A stretch of 11,220 nt of DNA from Moraxellaceae bacterium UBA2031 (GCA_002333145.1 DDBN01000075.1:58683-69902); one strand, 5' to 3'; positions 1-6,853 are shown, numbered from the stretch's first letter. Numbers and translations: made by a program. The notes: generated by a model from the letters alone, not told the origin.

Positions 1-2060
1 TGATACACGATCACGCCATAAGTCGGCTTCAAGATAGGCTCAAGGCACTCATGCTGGTATTGCGCATCGGGATAGGCTACCGGGGCACGGCCATGCTTTC
101 GGTTGATGAAGTCATCGACCATGCCAGACTCAAGTGGCCCTGGACGATACAGTGCAACAAGCGCAATAAGGTCTTCAAAAGTATTGGGCTGGAGCTTTTT
201 CAATAGCTCCTTCATGCCGCGGGATTCCAGCTGGAATACTGCTGTAGTTCGCCCTTCCTCAAGCAGCTTATAGGAGGCCCTATCATTCAGCGGCAACGCC
301 ATGATATCGAGAGCATCTTCGCCTCGACGGGCACGCTTGGCATTAATGTCTTTTAATGCCCAATCAATAATCGTGAGGGTGCGCAACCCAAGAAAGTCGA
401 ACTTAACCAGGCCAACTTTCTCAACATCGTCTTTGTCATACTGACTAACCCAGCGTCCTTCTTCATCACAAAAAACTGCCGTGAAATCCGTGAGCTTGCC
501 AGGGGCAATCAGTACGCCACCCGCATGCTTACCGACGCCACGCGTAATGCCTTCCAGCTTTAGTGCCATCTCCCATATTTCCAGCGCATCCTCATGATCA
601 GACATCGCCGTATTCGTCAGCAACTCATCAAGCTGAGGCTCCTGCTCACGCGCCTCCCTCAAGGAAATACCAGGAGTAAAAGGAATTAGCTTGGAAATAC
701 GATCCGCCAAGCCATAAGACTTACTTTGCACACGCGCTACATCACGTACTACTGCCTTAGCGGCCATGGTGCCAAAAGTGATGATCTGAGATACCGCCTC
801 ACGGCCGTAATTGTTGGCCACATACTCAATGACACGATCACGGCCTTCCATGCAGAAATCGACATCAAAGTCGGGCATGGAGACACGTTCCGGATTAAGA
901 AATCGCTCAAAAAGCAGATCGTAAGGAATGGGGTCGATATCAGTAATCTTGAGCGCATAAGCCACAAGAGAGCCAGCACCCGACCCACGGCCCGGGCCAA
1001 CCGGCACACCGTTTTCCTTAGCCCAGCGGATAAAATCCATCACAATCAGAAAGTAACCAGCGAAACCCATCTGATTAATAACGCCTAACTCAAAGTCTAG
1101 ACGATCCGTATACGTCTTACGTCGTTCGGCATAGTCCGGCGCACTTGAATCAAGAATATCTTGAAAGCGTAACTCCAGACACTCATGTGAGTGCTGGATT
1201 AAATAATTACCAATCGTCATCCCTTCAGGCACGGGATAATCCGGCAAATAGTTCTTGCCCAGCGTAATATCCAGTGTGCAACGACGCGCTATTTCAACCG
1301 TATTCTCGATGGCTTCAGGAATATCTGAAAAAAGCTCAATCATCTGTTCAGATGTTTTCAGATACTGCTCTGATGTGTACTCTCGGGGGCGACGTGAGTC
1401 ATCCAGCACATAGCTCTGTGCGATACAGACACGTACTTCATGCGCTTCAAAATCTTCTTGATAGAGAAAGCGGACATCGTTGGTCGCCACAACAGGACAC
1501 TGCAGCGCATCACCCAACTCCATTGCTGCGTGCAGGAAGTCTTCTTCACCATCGCGACCGGTACGCACCAACTCAAGATAAACACGTTGCGGAAAGATTC
1601 GCATCCAGTCCGCGAGACTATCGTTTGCAACTTGCAAATCCGAGCCTAAAAGCGCCAAGCCAACGTTGCTACGCTTACCCACAAGAACAATCAGCCCCTC
1701 ATGACAAGCCGCCAGCTGCTGTCGCGAAACAAACGGGTCACCCATTTCCTGCCCATTAATATAGGCATCGGAAACAATATTGATCAGGTTGCTGTATCCC
1801 TTTTCATTCATCACCAAAGCGGTGATTTCATACACAAGGTCGCCTTCGCGCACAATGAGATCGCTGCCGAATACCGGCTTTATGCCTTTGCCTTGGGCGG
1901 CATTGTAGAACTTGACCAAACCGTAAAGATTCATGAGGTCTGAAACGGCTACCGAAGGTGTTTCAGCCTTCACCGCAGCATCCACCAGCTTATCGATGCG
2001 AATGATGCTGTCTTTTAATGAAAATTCGCTGCGCACGTGCAGATGAACAAATGCCGTCAT
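1..2060 (-). CDS. dnaE: DNA polymerase III alpha subunit, N-terminal 686 residues (3' end beyond window)
   Basis: Catalytic subunit of the replicative DNA polymerase, acting in the replisome with the epsilon proofreader and the beta clamp. The frame is open from the ATG at 2058-2060 to the window edge, giving 686 of roughly 1160 residues expected, so the C-terminal clamp- and tau-binding parts lie outside. Seen: an N-terminal PHP domain (about 1-270) opening with FVHLHVRSEFS, the PGRGSGAGS motif at 356-364, PDFDVDF at 396-402 and KFDFLGLRT starting at 553. Asp397, Asp399 and Asp555 match the catalytic aspartates known in E. coli (401, 403, 555). The reading frame is consistent from 2060 to 1, so no frameshift is apparent. 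GGGGAG at 2067-2072, 6 bases before the ATG, overlaps the end of rnhB, and only 2 bases separate the genes. This suggests translational coupling. Several PHP metal ligands are replaced (see findings). Confidence 0.97.
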   Translation of the reverse strand, partial: MTAFVHLHVRSEFSLKDSIIRIDKLVDAAVKAETPSVAVSDLMNLYGLVKFYNAAQGKGIKPVFGSDLIVREGDLVYEITALVMNEKGYSNLINIVSDAYINGQEMGDPFVSRQQLAACHEGLIVLVGKRSNVGLALLGSDLQVANDSLADWMRIFPQRVYLELVRTGRDGEEDFLHAAMELGDALQCPVVATNDVRFLYQEDFEAHEVRVCIAQSYVLDDSRRPREYTSEQYLKTSEQMIELFSDIPEAIENTVEIARRCTLDITLGKNYLPDYPVPEGMTIGNYLIQHSHECLELRFQDILDSSAPDYAERRKTYTDRLDFELGVINQMGFAGYFLIVMDFIRWAKENGVPVGPGRGSGAGSLVAYALKITDIDPIPYDLLFERFLNPERVSMPDFDVDFCMEGRDRVIEYVANNYGREAVSQIITFGTMAAKAVVRDVARVQSKSYGLADRISKLIPFTPGISLREAREQEPQLDELLTNTAMSDHEDALEIWEMALKLEGITRGVGKHAGGVLIAPGKLTDFTAVFCDEEGRWVSQYDKDDVEKVGLVKFDFLGLRTLTIIDWALKDINAKRARRGEDALDIMALPLNDRASYKLLEEGRTTAVFQLESRGMKELLKKLQPNTFEDLIALVALYRPGPLESGMVDDFINRKHGRAPVAYPDAQYQHECLEPILKPTYGVIVY

Positions 2061-2062
2061 GA

Positions 2063-2689
2063 CTATCTCCCCGGCAATCTTGCTGCCAACGCATTACGTA
2101 CTGGCGCAAAAGAGCGCCGATGCTCAGGAATGGGGCCATGTGCCTGTAATGCCGCAAGATGGGCCACCGTTGGATACCCCTTGTGCTGATCAAAGCCGTA
2201 CTGCGGATAACGTTCATGGAGAGCCGTCATTTCCGCATCACGCGTCACTTTTGCCAAAATACTTGCGGCACTGATCGCAGCGACTCTGGCATCCCCTTTC
2301 ACCACTGCGGTGGCCGGGCAAGAAAAACGCGGCGTGCGATTGCCATCCACCAATACGTGTTGGGGATGAATAGCAAGCCCAGCAACAGCACGCTGCATGG
2401 CGAGCATTGTTGCATGCAAAATATTTAACTCATCAATTTCATGAGGATCAGCTCGTCCCAGCGCAAAGCAAAGGGCCTTCTCGCGGATCTCCATTGCCAG
2501 GTGAAGGCGTTTTTTTTCAGTGAGTGCTTTGGAATCGGCCAGTCCAGCAATGGGCTTTTGGGGGTCTAGAATGACGGCTGCCGTCACCACTGCCCCTACC
2601 AATGGTCCACGCCCCACTTCGTCAACGCCCGCAACAATAAGCCCAGAGAGATCAGGCAGGCCTGGAAAAGTGTGTATCTGACTTGCCAC
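2063..2689 (-). CDS. rnhB: Ribonuclease HII
   Basis: Cleaves the RNA strand of RNA-DNA hybrids and nicks 5' of single ribonucleotides left in DNA, starting ribonucleotide excision repair in the cytoplasm. The 208-residue product carries the family signature GVDEVGRGPLVGAV at 21-34. The four acidic metal ligands are all visible: Asp23, Glu24, Asp115 (in LVDGN) and Asp133 (in VVKGD), matching E. coli 16, 17, 108 and 126. The conserved SAASILAKVTRD and QYGFDQHKGYP stretches follow. I chose the GTG at 2687-2689: it lies 1 base after the lpxB stop, has GAGG at 2699-2702 nine bases upstream, and gives a normal family length. An in-frame ATG at 2929 would add 80 residues that merely re-read lpxB. 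An 8-A run encodes Glu58-Lys59-Lys60. dnaE follows after 2 bases. Confidence 0.96.
   Translation of the reverse strand: MASQIHTFPGLPDLSGLIVAGVDEVGRGPLVGAVVTAAVILDPQKPIAGLADSKALTEKKRLHLAMEIREKALCFALGRADPHEIDELNILHATMLAMQRAVAGLAIHPQHVLVDGNRTPRFSCPATAVVKGDARVAAISAASILAKVTRDAEMTALHERYPQYGFDQHKGYPTVAHLAALQAHGPIPEHRRSFAPVRNALAARLPGR
2067..2072 (-). promoter_or_regulatory. Shine-Dalgarno of dnaE inside the end of rnhB
   Basis: GGGGAG forms part of the last rnhB codons and stands 6 bases before the dnaE ATG. The rnhB TAG at 2063-2065 lies between them, so ribosomes ending rnhB stop within the dnaE initiation region. Confidence 0.7.
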
Positions 2690-2690
2690 G

Positions 2691-3863
2691 TTAGCCTGCC
2701 TCTTTCTGGTGCTTTTGTAGCAGCCTGATAACGGCATCTGCAGCAGTTTCGCTCGCATTCTGGCGTAGGCTCTCATGCAAAGCAGCAAACTGGGCCAGAC
2801 GTTCGTCCCGGAGCGGCGCATTCTCAAGCCAGAGCAGCGTCTCTCGGGCAATAGCTTCAGGAGATGCAGCGCCCTGCAACAGCTCAGGTACCAGAAATTT
2901 ACCCGCAAGCAAATTAGGTAGGCCGACATAGGGGACCTTCACCAGAAGGCGAACAATCAACCATGTTAGCCAATGCAGGCAATACACCACCACCATGGGC
3001 TTCTTCAGCAACATTGCTTCTAGCGTGGCAGTGCCAGAGGCCAACACCACCACATCGGATGCTGCCATGACAAGGCGCCCTACACCGGCGCCATGGCTGT
3101 CATCAAAAATCTGTGCCTCGATACCCGCAACCGCTAAATGCTGTTCGATATCGATTCGCCGTGCAGCATTAATGGCTGGAATAATGAACTTTGCCTTTGG
3201 CCTGTCACTTCGCAATAAGAGCGCAGCCGCAAAAAGCTTGGGCGCTAAGCGATTGACCTCACCACCCCGGCTTCCGGGCAAAAGTGCAATGTATTCCTCT
3301 TCATGTTTTAGCCCCAACGCTGCACGGGCCGCTGCCGTGTCGTTCACCAATGGCAAGCTGTCCGCCAAGGGATGACCAACAAATACAGCATTCACGGAGT
3401 GCTCGTCATAGAACTTTTTTTCAAATGGCAGCAGGCACAGCACCGTATCGACAGCATCACGAATATCATCTACTCGTCCCTGCCGCCATGCCCATACTGA
3501 GGGGCTGACATAGTGCACGGTGGGAATACCCTGCTGCTTTAGTGAAGCTTCGATACGCAAATTGAAATCGGGAGCATCAATACCAATAAAAAGATCAATT
3601 TTCTGTTGGGTAAACTCATCCACCAGCGTGTCACGAATCGTGAATAACTCACGTAGACGGCCCAATACCTCCACCAAACCCATGACGGAGAGCCGCTCCA
3701 TTGGAAAAAGCGAGCGACCGCCTTCGGCAAGCATCTGTGGCCCGCAAATACCAAAAAACTCAACGTTAGGAATGCGTTGACGCAGAGCGCGAATAAGCCC
3801 TGCACCCAAGGTATCACCAGAGACCTCACCGGCCACAATACCAATGCGCAGTGGCTTGGTCAT
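2691..3863 (-). CDS. lpxB: Lipid-A-disaccharide synthase
   Basis: Glycosyltransferase of family GT19. It joins UDP-2,3-diacylglucosamine to lipid X (2,3-diacylglucosamine 1-phosphate), forming the beta-1,6 disaccharide of lipid A at the inner face of the inner membrane. The 390-residue product shows VAGEVSGDTLGAGL at 10-23, GIDAPDFN at 94-101, SPSVWAWRQGR at 120-130, GHPLAD at 163-168, LLPGSRGGEV at 194-203 and the nucleotide-sugar-side motif ASGTATLEAML at 275-285. The ATG at 3861-3863 was chosen because MTKPLRIGIVAGE matches the family start. A longer reading to 3932 would add 23 residues lying inside lpxA. The start is 5 bases after the lpxA stop with no strong Shine-Dalgarno, so it probably depends on ribosomes finishing lpxA. 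A dnaX-like A AAA AAG heptamer lies at 3414-3420, probably by chance. Confidence 0.97.
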   Translation of the reverse strand: MTKPLRIGIVAGEVSGDTLGAGLIRALRQRIPNVEFFGICGPQMLAEGGRSLFPMERLSVMGLVEVLGRLRELFTIRDTLVDEFTQQKIDLFIGIDAPDFNLRIEASLKQQGIPTVHYVSPSVWAWRQGRVDDIRDAVDTVLCLLPFEKKFYDEHSVNAVFVGHPLADSLPLVNDTAAARAALGLKHEEEYIALLPGSRGGEVNRLAPKLFAAALLLRSDRPKAKFIIPAINAARRIDIEQHLAVAGIEAQIFDDSHGAGVGRLVMAASDVVVLASGTATLEAMLLKKPMVVVYCLHWLTWLIVRLLVKVPYVGLPNLLAGKFLVPELLQGAASPEAIARETLLWLENAPLRDERLAQFAALHESLRQNASETAADAVIRLLQKHQKEAG

Positions 3864-3868
3864 GATGA

Positions 3869-4639
3869 TCAGCGCGTAATGCCGCGCGTTGAGGACGTGA
3901 GTGAGTCTATAAAGATAGCCAGTTCCGGACACTCCGCGAGCATGCCATCTAGCTCCTGCAATGCATTGTCCAAGGTACGGCTTTCACGAAAAACCACTTT
4001 ATAGGCACGGCGTAGCTTGCTGATAGTCTCTGGAGACCATCCTCGCCGTTTCATGCCTTCGAAGTTCATGCCATGCGCAGAAGCGGGGTTGCCACCGACC
4101 ATCACATATGCAGGCACATCTTTTACGATAAGGCTGCAACCGGAGGCCATAGAATACGAACTGATCTGACAGAATTGATGTACTCCAGTCATACCGCCCA
4201 GAATAACGTTGTCACCAACGTGCACGTGCCCGGCAAGCCCGCAAGTATTGGCAAAAATATTGTTATCGCCAATCATACAGTCATGGGCAACATGTACCCC
4301 CACCATAAACAGGTTGTTGTTGCCGATCCGGGTCAGGCTGTCGTCTTGAAAGGTGCCACGATGTATCGTGACGGACTCACGAATGACATTATTGTCTCCA
4401 ATCTCTAGACGGGTCAGCTCGCCATTATATTTCTTGTCCTGGCAATCCTCGCCCACACTGGAAAACTGAAATATACGGTTGTTGCTACCGATACGAGTTG
4501 GCCCTTTGATAACAACATGCGACGCAATCCATGTCCCTGCCCCGATCGTGACATCTGGACCAATAATACTATACGGCCCTACCTCGACATCGGAGGCCAA
4601 CTCGGCACGAGGATCAATAATCGCGGTTGGGTGGATCAC
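3869..4639 (-). CDS. lpxA: Acyl-ACP--UDP-N-acetylglucosamine O-acyltransferase
   Basis: First enzyme of lipid A synthesis. It moves an (R)-3-hydroxyacyl chain from acyl-carrier protein to the 3-OH of UDP-GlcNAc in the cytoplasm and works as a left-handed beta-helix trimer. The 256-residue protein is built of hexapeptide repeats through about residue 180 (for example VEVGPY, VTIGAG, TRIGSN), then a helical C-terminus containing GMNFEGMKRRGWS. His119 in HVAHDC is the likely catalytic base (E. coli His125); His138 and His154 match E. coli His144 and His160. Gly167 sits at the E. coli Gly173 chain-length ruler position. The start codon is GTG at 4637-4639, preceded by AAGAGG at 4648-4653 with an 8-base gap, and the product begins MIHPTAIIDP as the family does. 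It starts 20 bases after fabZ and ends 5 bases before lpxB. Confidence 0.97.
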   Translation of the reverse strand: MIHPTAIIDPRAELASDVEVGPYSIIGPDVTIGAGTWIASHVVIKGPTRIGSNNRIFQFSSVGEDCQDKKYNGELTRLEIGDNNVIRESVTIHRGTFQDDSLTRIGNNNLFMVGVHVAHDCMIGDNNIFANTCGLAGHVHVGDNVILGGMTGVHQFCQISSYSMASGCSLIVKDVPAYVMVGGNPASAHGMNFEGMKRRGWSPETISKLRRAYKVVFRESRTLDNALQELDGMLAECPELAIFIDSLTSSTRGITR

Positions 4640-4647
4640 AGAAATAA

Positions 4648-4653
4648 CCTCTT
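4648..4653 (-). promoter_or_regulatory. Shine-Dalgarno supporting the lpxA GTG start
   Basis: AAGAGG on the minus strand lies 8 bases before the GTG at 4637-4639, in the 20-base fabZ-lpxA gap. No in-frame ATG at the right place competes, so the GTG start is well supported. Confidence 0.7.
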
Positions 4654-4659
4654 TTCTTT

Positions 4660-5103
4660 TTATACTGCCTGCTCGGCGATCAGGATGTCGGCAGTAGCAG
4701 CCACCTCACCATCTACAAGAGCACGACAGGAAAATTTATAAATATTAAGTTTGGAACCCGTGAACTCTGCCTGCATATCCAGACGATCCCCAGGAACTAC
4801 CTGACGCTTGAAACGCACTTTATCAATACCCGCATAAAGATAGATAAAGCCATCAACAGGACGCTTTCCCGTTGTGTAAAACCCGAGAATACCAGCTAAC
4901 TGTGCCATGCCCTCAAGGATCAGTACACCCGGCATGACAGGCTTACCCGGGAAGTGCCCGAGAAAGAACTCCTCGTTCACCGTCACATTTTTGTAGCCAT
5001 GAATAAACTTGCCCGCCTCTACATTGGTCACCCGGTCCACCAGCAGGAAAGGGTAGCGCTGTGGCAAATACTCTCGGATTTCCAAAATATCCATCATGGT
5101 CAT
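4660..5103 (-). CDS. fabZ: 3-hydroxyacyl-[acyl-carrier-protein] dehydratase FabZ
   Basis: Removes water from (R)-3-hydroxyacyl-ACP to give trans-2-enoyl-ACP in type II fatty acid synthesis. It competes with LpxA and LpxD for 3-hydroxyacyl-ACP, which fits its place between them. The 147-residue single hot-dog domain shows LPQRYPFLLVDRV at 13-25, the active-site HFPGKPVMPG with His50, and LILEGMAQ with Glu64 (E. coli His54 and Glu68). A later stretch, FKRQVVPGD, is also typical. The start has three nearby ATGs (5103, 5097, 5094). I chose 5103 because GAGG at 5109-5112 lies 5 bases before it; the second would have an 11-base gap. It is preceded by the largest gap in the window (123 bases) and followed 20 bases later by lpxA. 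Confidence 0.97.
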   Translation of the reverse strand: MTMMDILEIREYLPQRYPFLLVDRVTNVEAGKFIHGYKNVTVNEEFFLGHFPGKPVMPGVLILEGMAQLAGILGFYTTGKRPVDGFIYLYAGIDKVRFKRQVVPGDRLDMQAEFTGSKLNIYKFSCRALVDGEVAATADILIAEQAV

Positions 5104-5226
5104 ACAGTCCTCAGATCACTTATTTGGCAGGCCCTACAAAGGGGCTCCCGACCGATGAAGTCAAGCCACTATTCTAGTGCCAATGACGCATCAATAAGAG
5201 GCTTGTTTTTACAGGGAAAAACAGGT
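5104..5226 (-). other. lpxD-fabZ spacer with inverted repeats and a weak promoter-like box
   Basis: This 123-base non-coding gap is the longest between genes here. Read on the minus strand it begins, 3 bases after the lpxD stop, with an A/T-rich inverted repeat (TGTTTTT and AAAAACA arms at 5204-5210 and 5217-5223, 6-base loop). Next is a TAGAAT box (5171-5176, 5 of 6 matches to the sigma-70 -10) without a clear -35. A short GCCC/GGGC stem follows (5131-5134 with 5142-5145), then the fabZ Shine-Dalgarno at 5109-5112. The first hairpin has a single G-C pair and its downstream arm is A-rich rather than a U tract, so it is a poor terminator. An internal promoter or mRNA processing site is possible but unproven. 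Confidence 0.3.
5204..5223. repeat. Perfect 7-bp A/T-rich inverted repeat after lpxD
   Basis: The arms TGTTTTT (5204-5210) and AAAAACA (5217-5223) are perfect complements around the loop ACAGGG. An ACAGG direct repeat overlaps it (5211-5215 and 5221-5225). With only one G-C pair the RNA hairpin would be weak. It could be a remnant terminator, an mRNA-end site or chance. Confidence 0.4.
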
Positions 5227-6279
5227 TCAGGAAGGAGTGTCCGATGAGGTCAGCCGAACAATGGTCGCTTCTAGCTGCCGCAGGCGCTGAGCCATGTCAT
5301 CCAGCTGACGCAGTCGAACCGCTGTTTTACGCCAATTCGCCGACGGCTCCATGCCGGTTCCCGATGAATAAGAACCAGGTGAAGTAATCGATTTGGTGAC
5401 CATGGTCATGCCCGTGAACTGTACCTTGTCACAGATATCCAGATGTCCAGCCACACCGACACCACCCGCCAGAACACAGTAGGCGCCTATGCGAGTGCTT
5501 CCTGCGATACCCACACAGCCGGCAATCGCGGTAAAGGCACCGACCACGACGTTATGAGCGATATGTACTTGATTATCGATGATCACACCTTGATGTATCA
5601 CCGTATCATCCAACGCGCCACGATCAATCGCCGTATTCGCACCAATGTCTACATCGTCGTGAATTACCACACGGCCAATCTGGGCAATCTTTTCCCAGCG
5701 TCCAGCGTCATTGGCAAAACCAAAGCCATCACTACCAATCACCGTACCAGAATGGATATTGACCCGATCACCCAAGACACAATCGTGATAAATCACCGCA
5801 TTGGATCGGATGCGACAGTCTCGCCCGATACGGACGCGAGACTGAAGCACTGCTCCGGCTTCGATGATGGAGCCAGATCCAATGACCACATCATCACCAA
5901 CTACCGCACAAGGCCCCACGGCCACACCTGGCTCAATCTGCGCCGACTGACTAACCACTGCAGACGAATGAATTTCTGCAGCAGGACGTGGCGTCCGGTC
6001 AAAGAGTCTGGTTACTTTGGCATATGCCAGATAGGGATTTGCCAGCATCAGCGCATTACCGGCAAACCCTTCCGCGTCAGCAGGCCGCAACAATACAGCA
6101 CCCGCATGGGTTTGCAGCAGCTCACTTGCATAGCGAGGAAGGGCTAGAAAGCTCAGCTGTGTCGGCCCGGCAGCCGTCAAGGTATGCACACCGGAGATTT
6201 GCAACGCGGGATCACCGCGCAGCTCAGCTCCTAACATGTCGGCCAGCTCTGCCAGCGACCAGACTGCCTTCTCGCTCAC
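5227..6279 (-). CDS. lpxD: UDP-3-O-(3-hydroxyacyl)glucosamine N-acyltransferase
   Basis: Third lipid A enzyme. It adds the second 3-hydroxyacyl chain, from acyl-ACP, to the 2-amino group of UDP-3-O-acylglucosamine. The 350-residue product has an N-terminal uridine-binding domain (about 1-100, with LSFLALPRY), a left-handed beta-helix of hexapeptide repeats (about 105-305), and a C-terminal helix from about 320 rich in Arg, Leu and Gln. His242 in HIAHN matches the catalytic E. coli His239, and GSDGFGFA is intact. Met293 matches the E. coli chain-length residue Met290. Two starts compete: TTG at 6285 abuts the Shine-Dalgarno, whereas GTG at 6277-6279 lies 6 bases after AAGGGG (6286-6291). I chose GTG. 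That AAGGGG overlaps the skp stop codon, implying coupling. The gene is 10 bases after skp. Confidence 0.95.
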   Translation of the reverse strand: MSEKAVWSLAELADMLGAELRGDPALQISGVHTLTAAGPTQLSFLALPRYASELLQTHAGAVLLRPADAEGFAGNALMLANPYLAYAKVTRLFDRTPRPAAEIHSSAVVSQSAQIEPGVAVGPCAVVGDDVVIGSGSIIEAGAVLQSRVRIGRDCRIRSNAVIYHDCVLGDRVNIHSGTVIGSDGFGFANDAGRWEKIAQIGRVVIHDDVDIGANTAIDRGALDDTVIHQGVIIDNQVHIAHNVVVGAFTAIAGCVGIAGSTRIGAYCVLAGGVGVAGHLDICDKVQFTGMTMVTKSITSPGSYSSGTGMEPSANWRKTAVRLRQLDDMAQRLRQLEATIVRLTSSDTPS

Positions 6280-6285
6280 AAGCAA

Positions 6286-6291
6286 CCCCTT
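6286..6291 (-). promoter_or_regulatory. Shine-Dalgarno deciding the lpxD start
   Basis: AAGGGG on the minus strand overlaps the skp TAA stop (6290-6292) and stands 6 bases before the GTG at 6279, the same spacing as at skp. It abuts the alternative TTG at 6285, so GTG is favoured. Sharing bases with the skp stop makes stop-restart coupling likely. Confidence 0.7.
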
Positions 6292-6793
6292 ACTTAGCAG
6301 CGTTAAGCTTTTCAGTGATCTTGCGAGTAATATCTACTGTTGTATCCGCAAAAATCACATTTTTCTTTTCAACAATGATGTCGTAGCCATTCGCTTTACG
6401 CAGCTCATCAATCACCGCTTCCATTTTTGGCACCATGCGCTGTAGCAGCTCTGCTTGGACTTCCTGCGTACGCTTTTGCACAGTCTCACCAAGGTTGCGA
6501 TATTCGCTAAGCTTGCTCTCTGCCTGCTTCTGCATATTCTTCTTATCTGTCTCGCTCAGCACGGTTGAGTCTTTCTGAAAGCGGTCTTCGATTACCTTGA
6601 CCTCTTTGCGAATAGCCTCCATACGCTCGCGCTGCAATTTCATCTCGACCTGCAGCTTCTCTACTGCTTTTCGAGCGACATCCGTTGCCATTAATGCGGC
6701 TTGACTGTCTGCCACAACCACATTCGCAGCAGCCATTGCGGAACCAGATACCAAGCCGGCCACTATACCAACCACCATCAGAGCATGACGCAT
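6290..6793 (-). CDS. skp: Periplasmic chaperone Skp/OmpH family
   Basis: Holds unfolded outer-membrane proteins in the periplasm and delivers them towards the BAM complex. In the family it forms a jellyfish-shaped trimer with long helical arms. The 167-residue precursor starts MRHALMVVGIVAGLVSGSAMA, a short basic end then a hydrophobic run, with likely cleavage after an Ala-Met-Ala motif near residue 21. Next is a short beta stretch (VVVADSQAAL), a long charged coiled-coil region (about 45-125) rich in Lys, Glu and Gln, and a closing strand region (YDIIVEKKNVIFAD) that completes the trimer body. The ATG at 6791-6793 was chosen over one 27 bases upstream because AAGGGGA (6800-6806) lies 6 bases before it and the signal peptide then looks normal. 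It lies between bamA and lpxD as in many gammaproteobacteria. Confidence 0.94.
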   Translation of the reverse strand: MRHALMVVGIVAGLVSGSAMAAANVVVADSQAALMATDVARKAVEKLQVEMKLQRERMEAIRKEVKVIEDRFQKDSTVLSETDKKNMQKQAESKLSEYRNLGETVQKRTQEVQAELLQRMVPKMEAVIDELRKANGYDIIVEKKNVIFADTTVDITRKITEKLNAAK

Positions 6794-6853
6794 TGAAAAT
6801 CCCCTTAAAATCACGGCCATTCGGCCTTGTTGTTATGCCCTCTACCCGTCCTA
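6794..6853 (-). other. bamA-skp spacer with small hairpin and skp ribosome binding site
   Basis: Sixty non-coding bases separate the bamA stop from the skp start. They hold a GGCC-GAAT-GGCC inverted repeat (6815-6826, 4-bp all-G/C stem, 4-base loop) and then the strong Shine-Dalgarno AAGGGGA at 6800-6806. No U tract follows the hairpin, so it is not a credible terminator. It could tune skp translation or mRNA processing, or mean nothing. Confidence 0.4.

Noticed and set aside
726..1088. Plus-strand open frame of 120 codons
   Set aside because: Antisense to the DnaE catalytic motifs PGRGSGAGS and PDFDVDF; a shadow.
1274..1759. Plus-strand open frame of 161 codons
   Set aside because: Antisense to the DnaE PHP domain, which is clearly the coding frame; no family resemblance.
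2690..2929. 80-residue N-terminal extension of RNase HII from an upstream ATG
   Set aside because: It re-reads lpxB in another frame, gives Cys/Arg/Leu-rich low-quality sequence, and the GTG at 2689 gives the normal family length.
3864..3932. 23-residue N-terminal extension of LpxB
   Set aside because: It overlaps lpxA, and the family N-terminus begins at the ATG at 3863.
5129..5147. GCCC/GGGC stem as an intrinsic terminator
   Set aside because: Only 4 bp, a 7-base loop and no U tract; it would also cut fabZ off just before its start.
5443..6147. Long plus-strand open frame of 234 codons, rich in Thr, His, Asp, Asn and Arg
   Set aside because: It lies wholly antisense to lpxD, shows no recognisable domain, and its odd composition reflects reverse reading of the hexapeptide-repeat codons.
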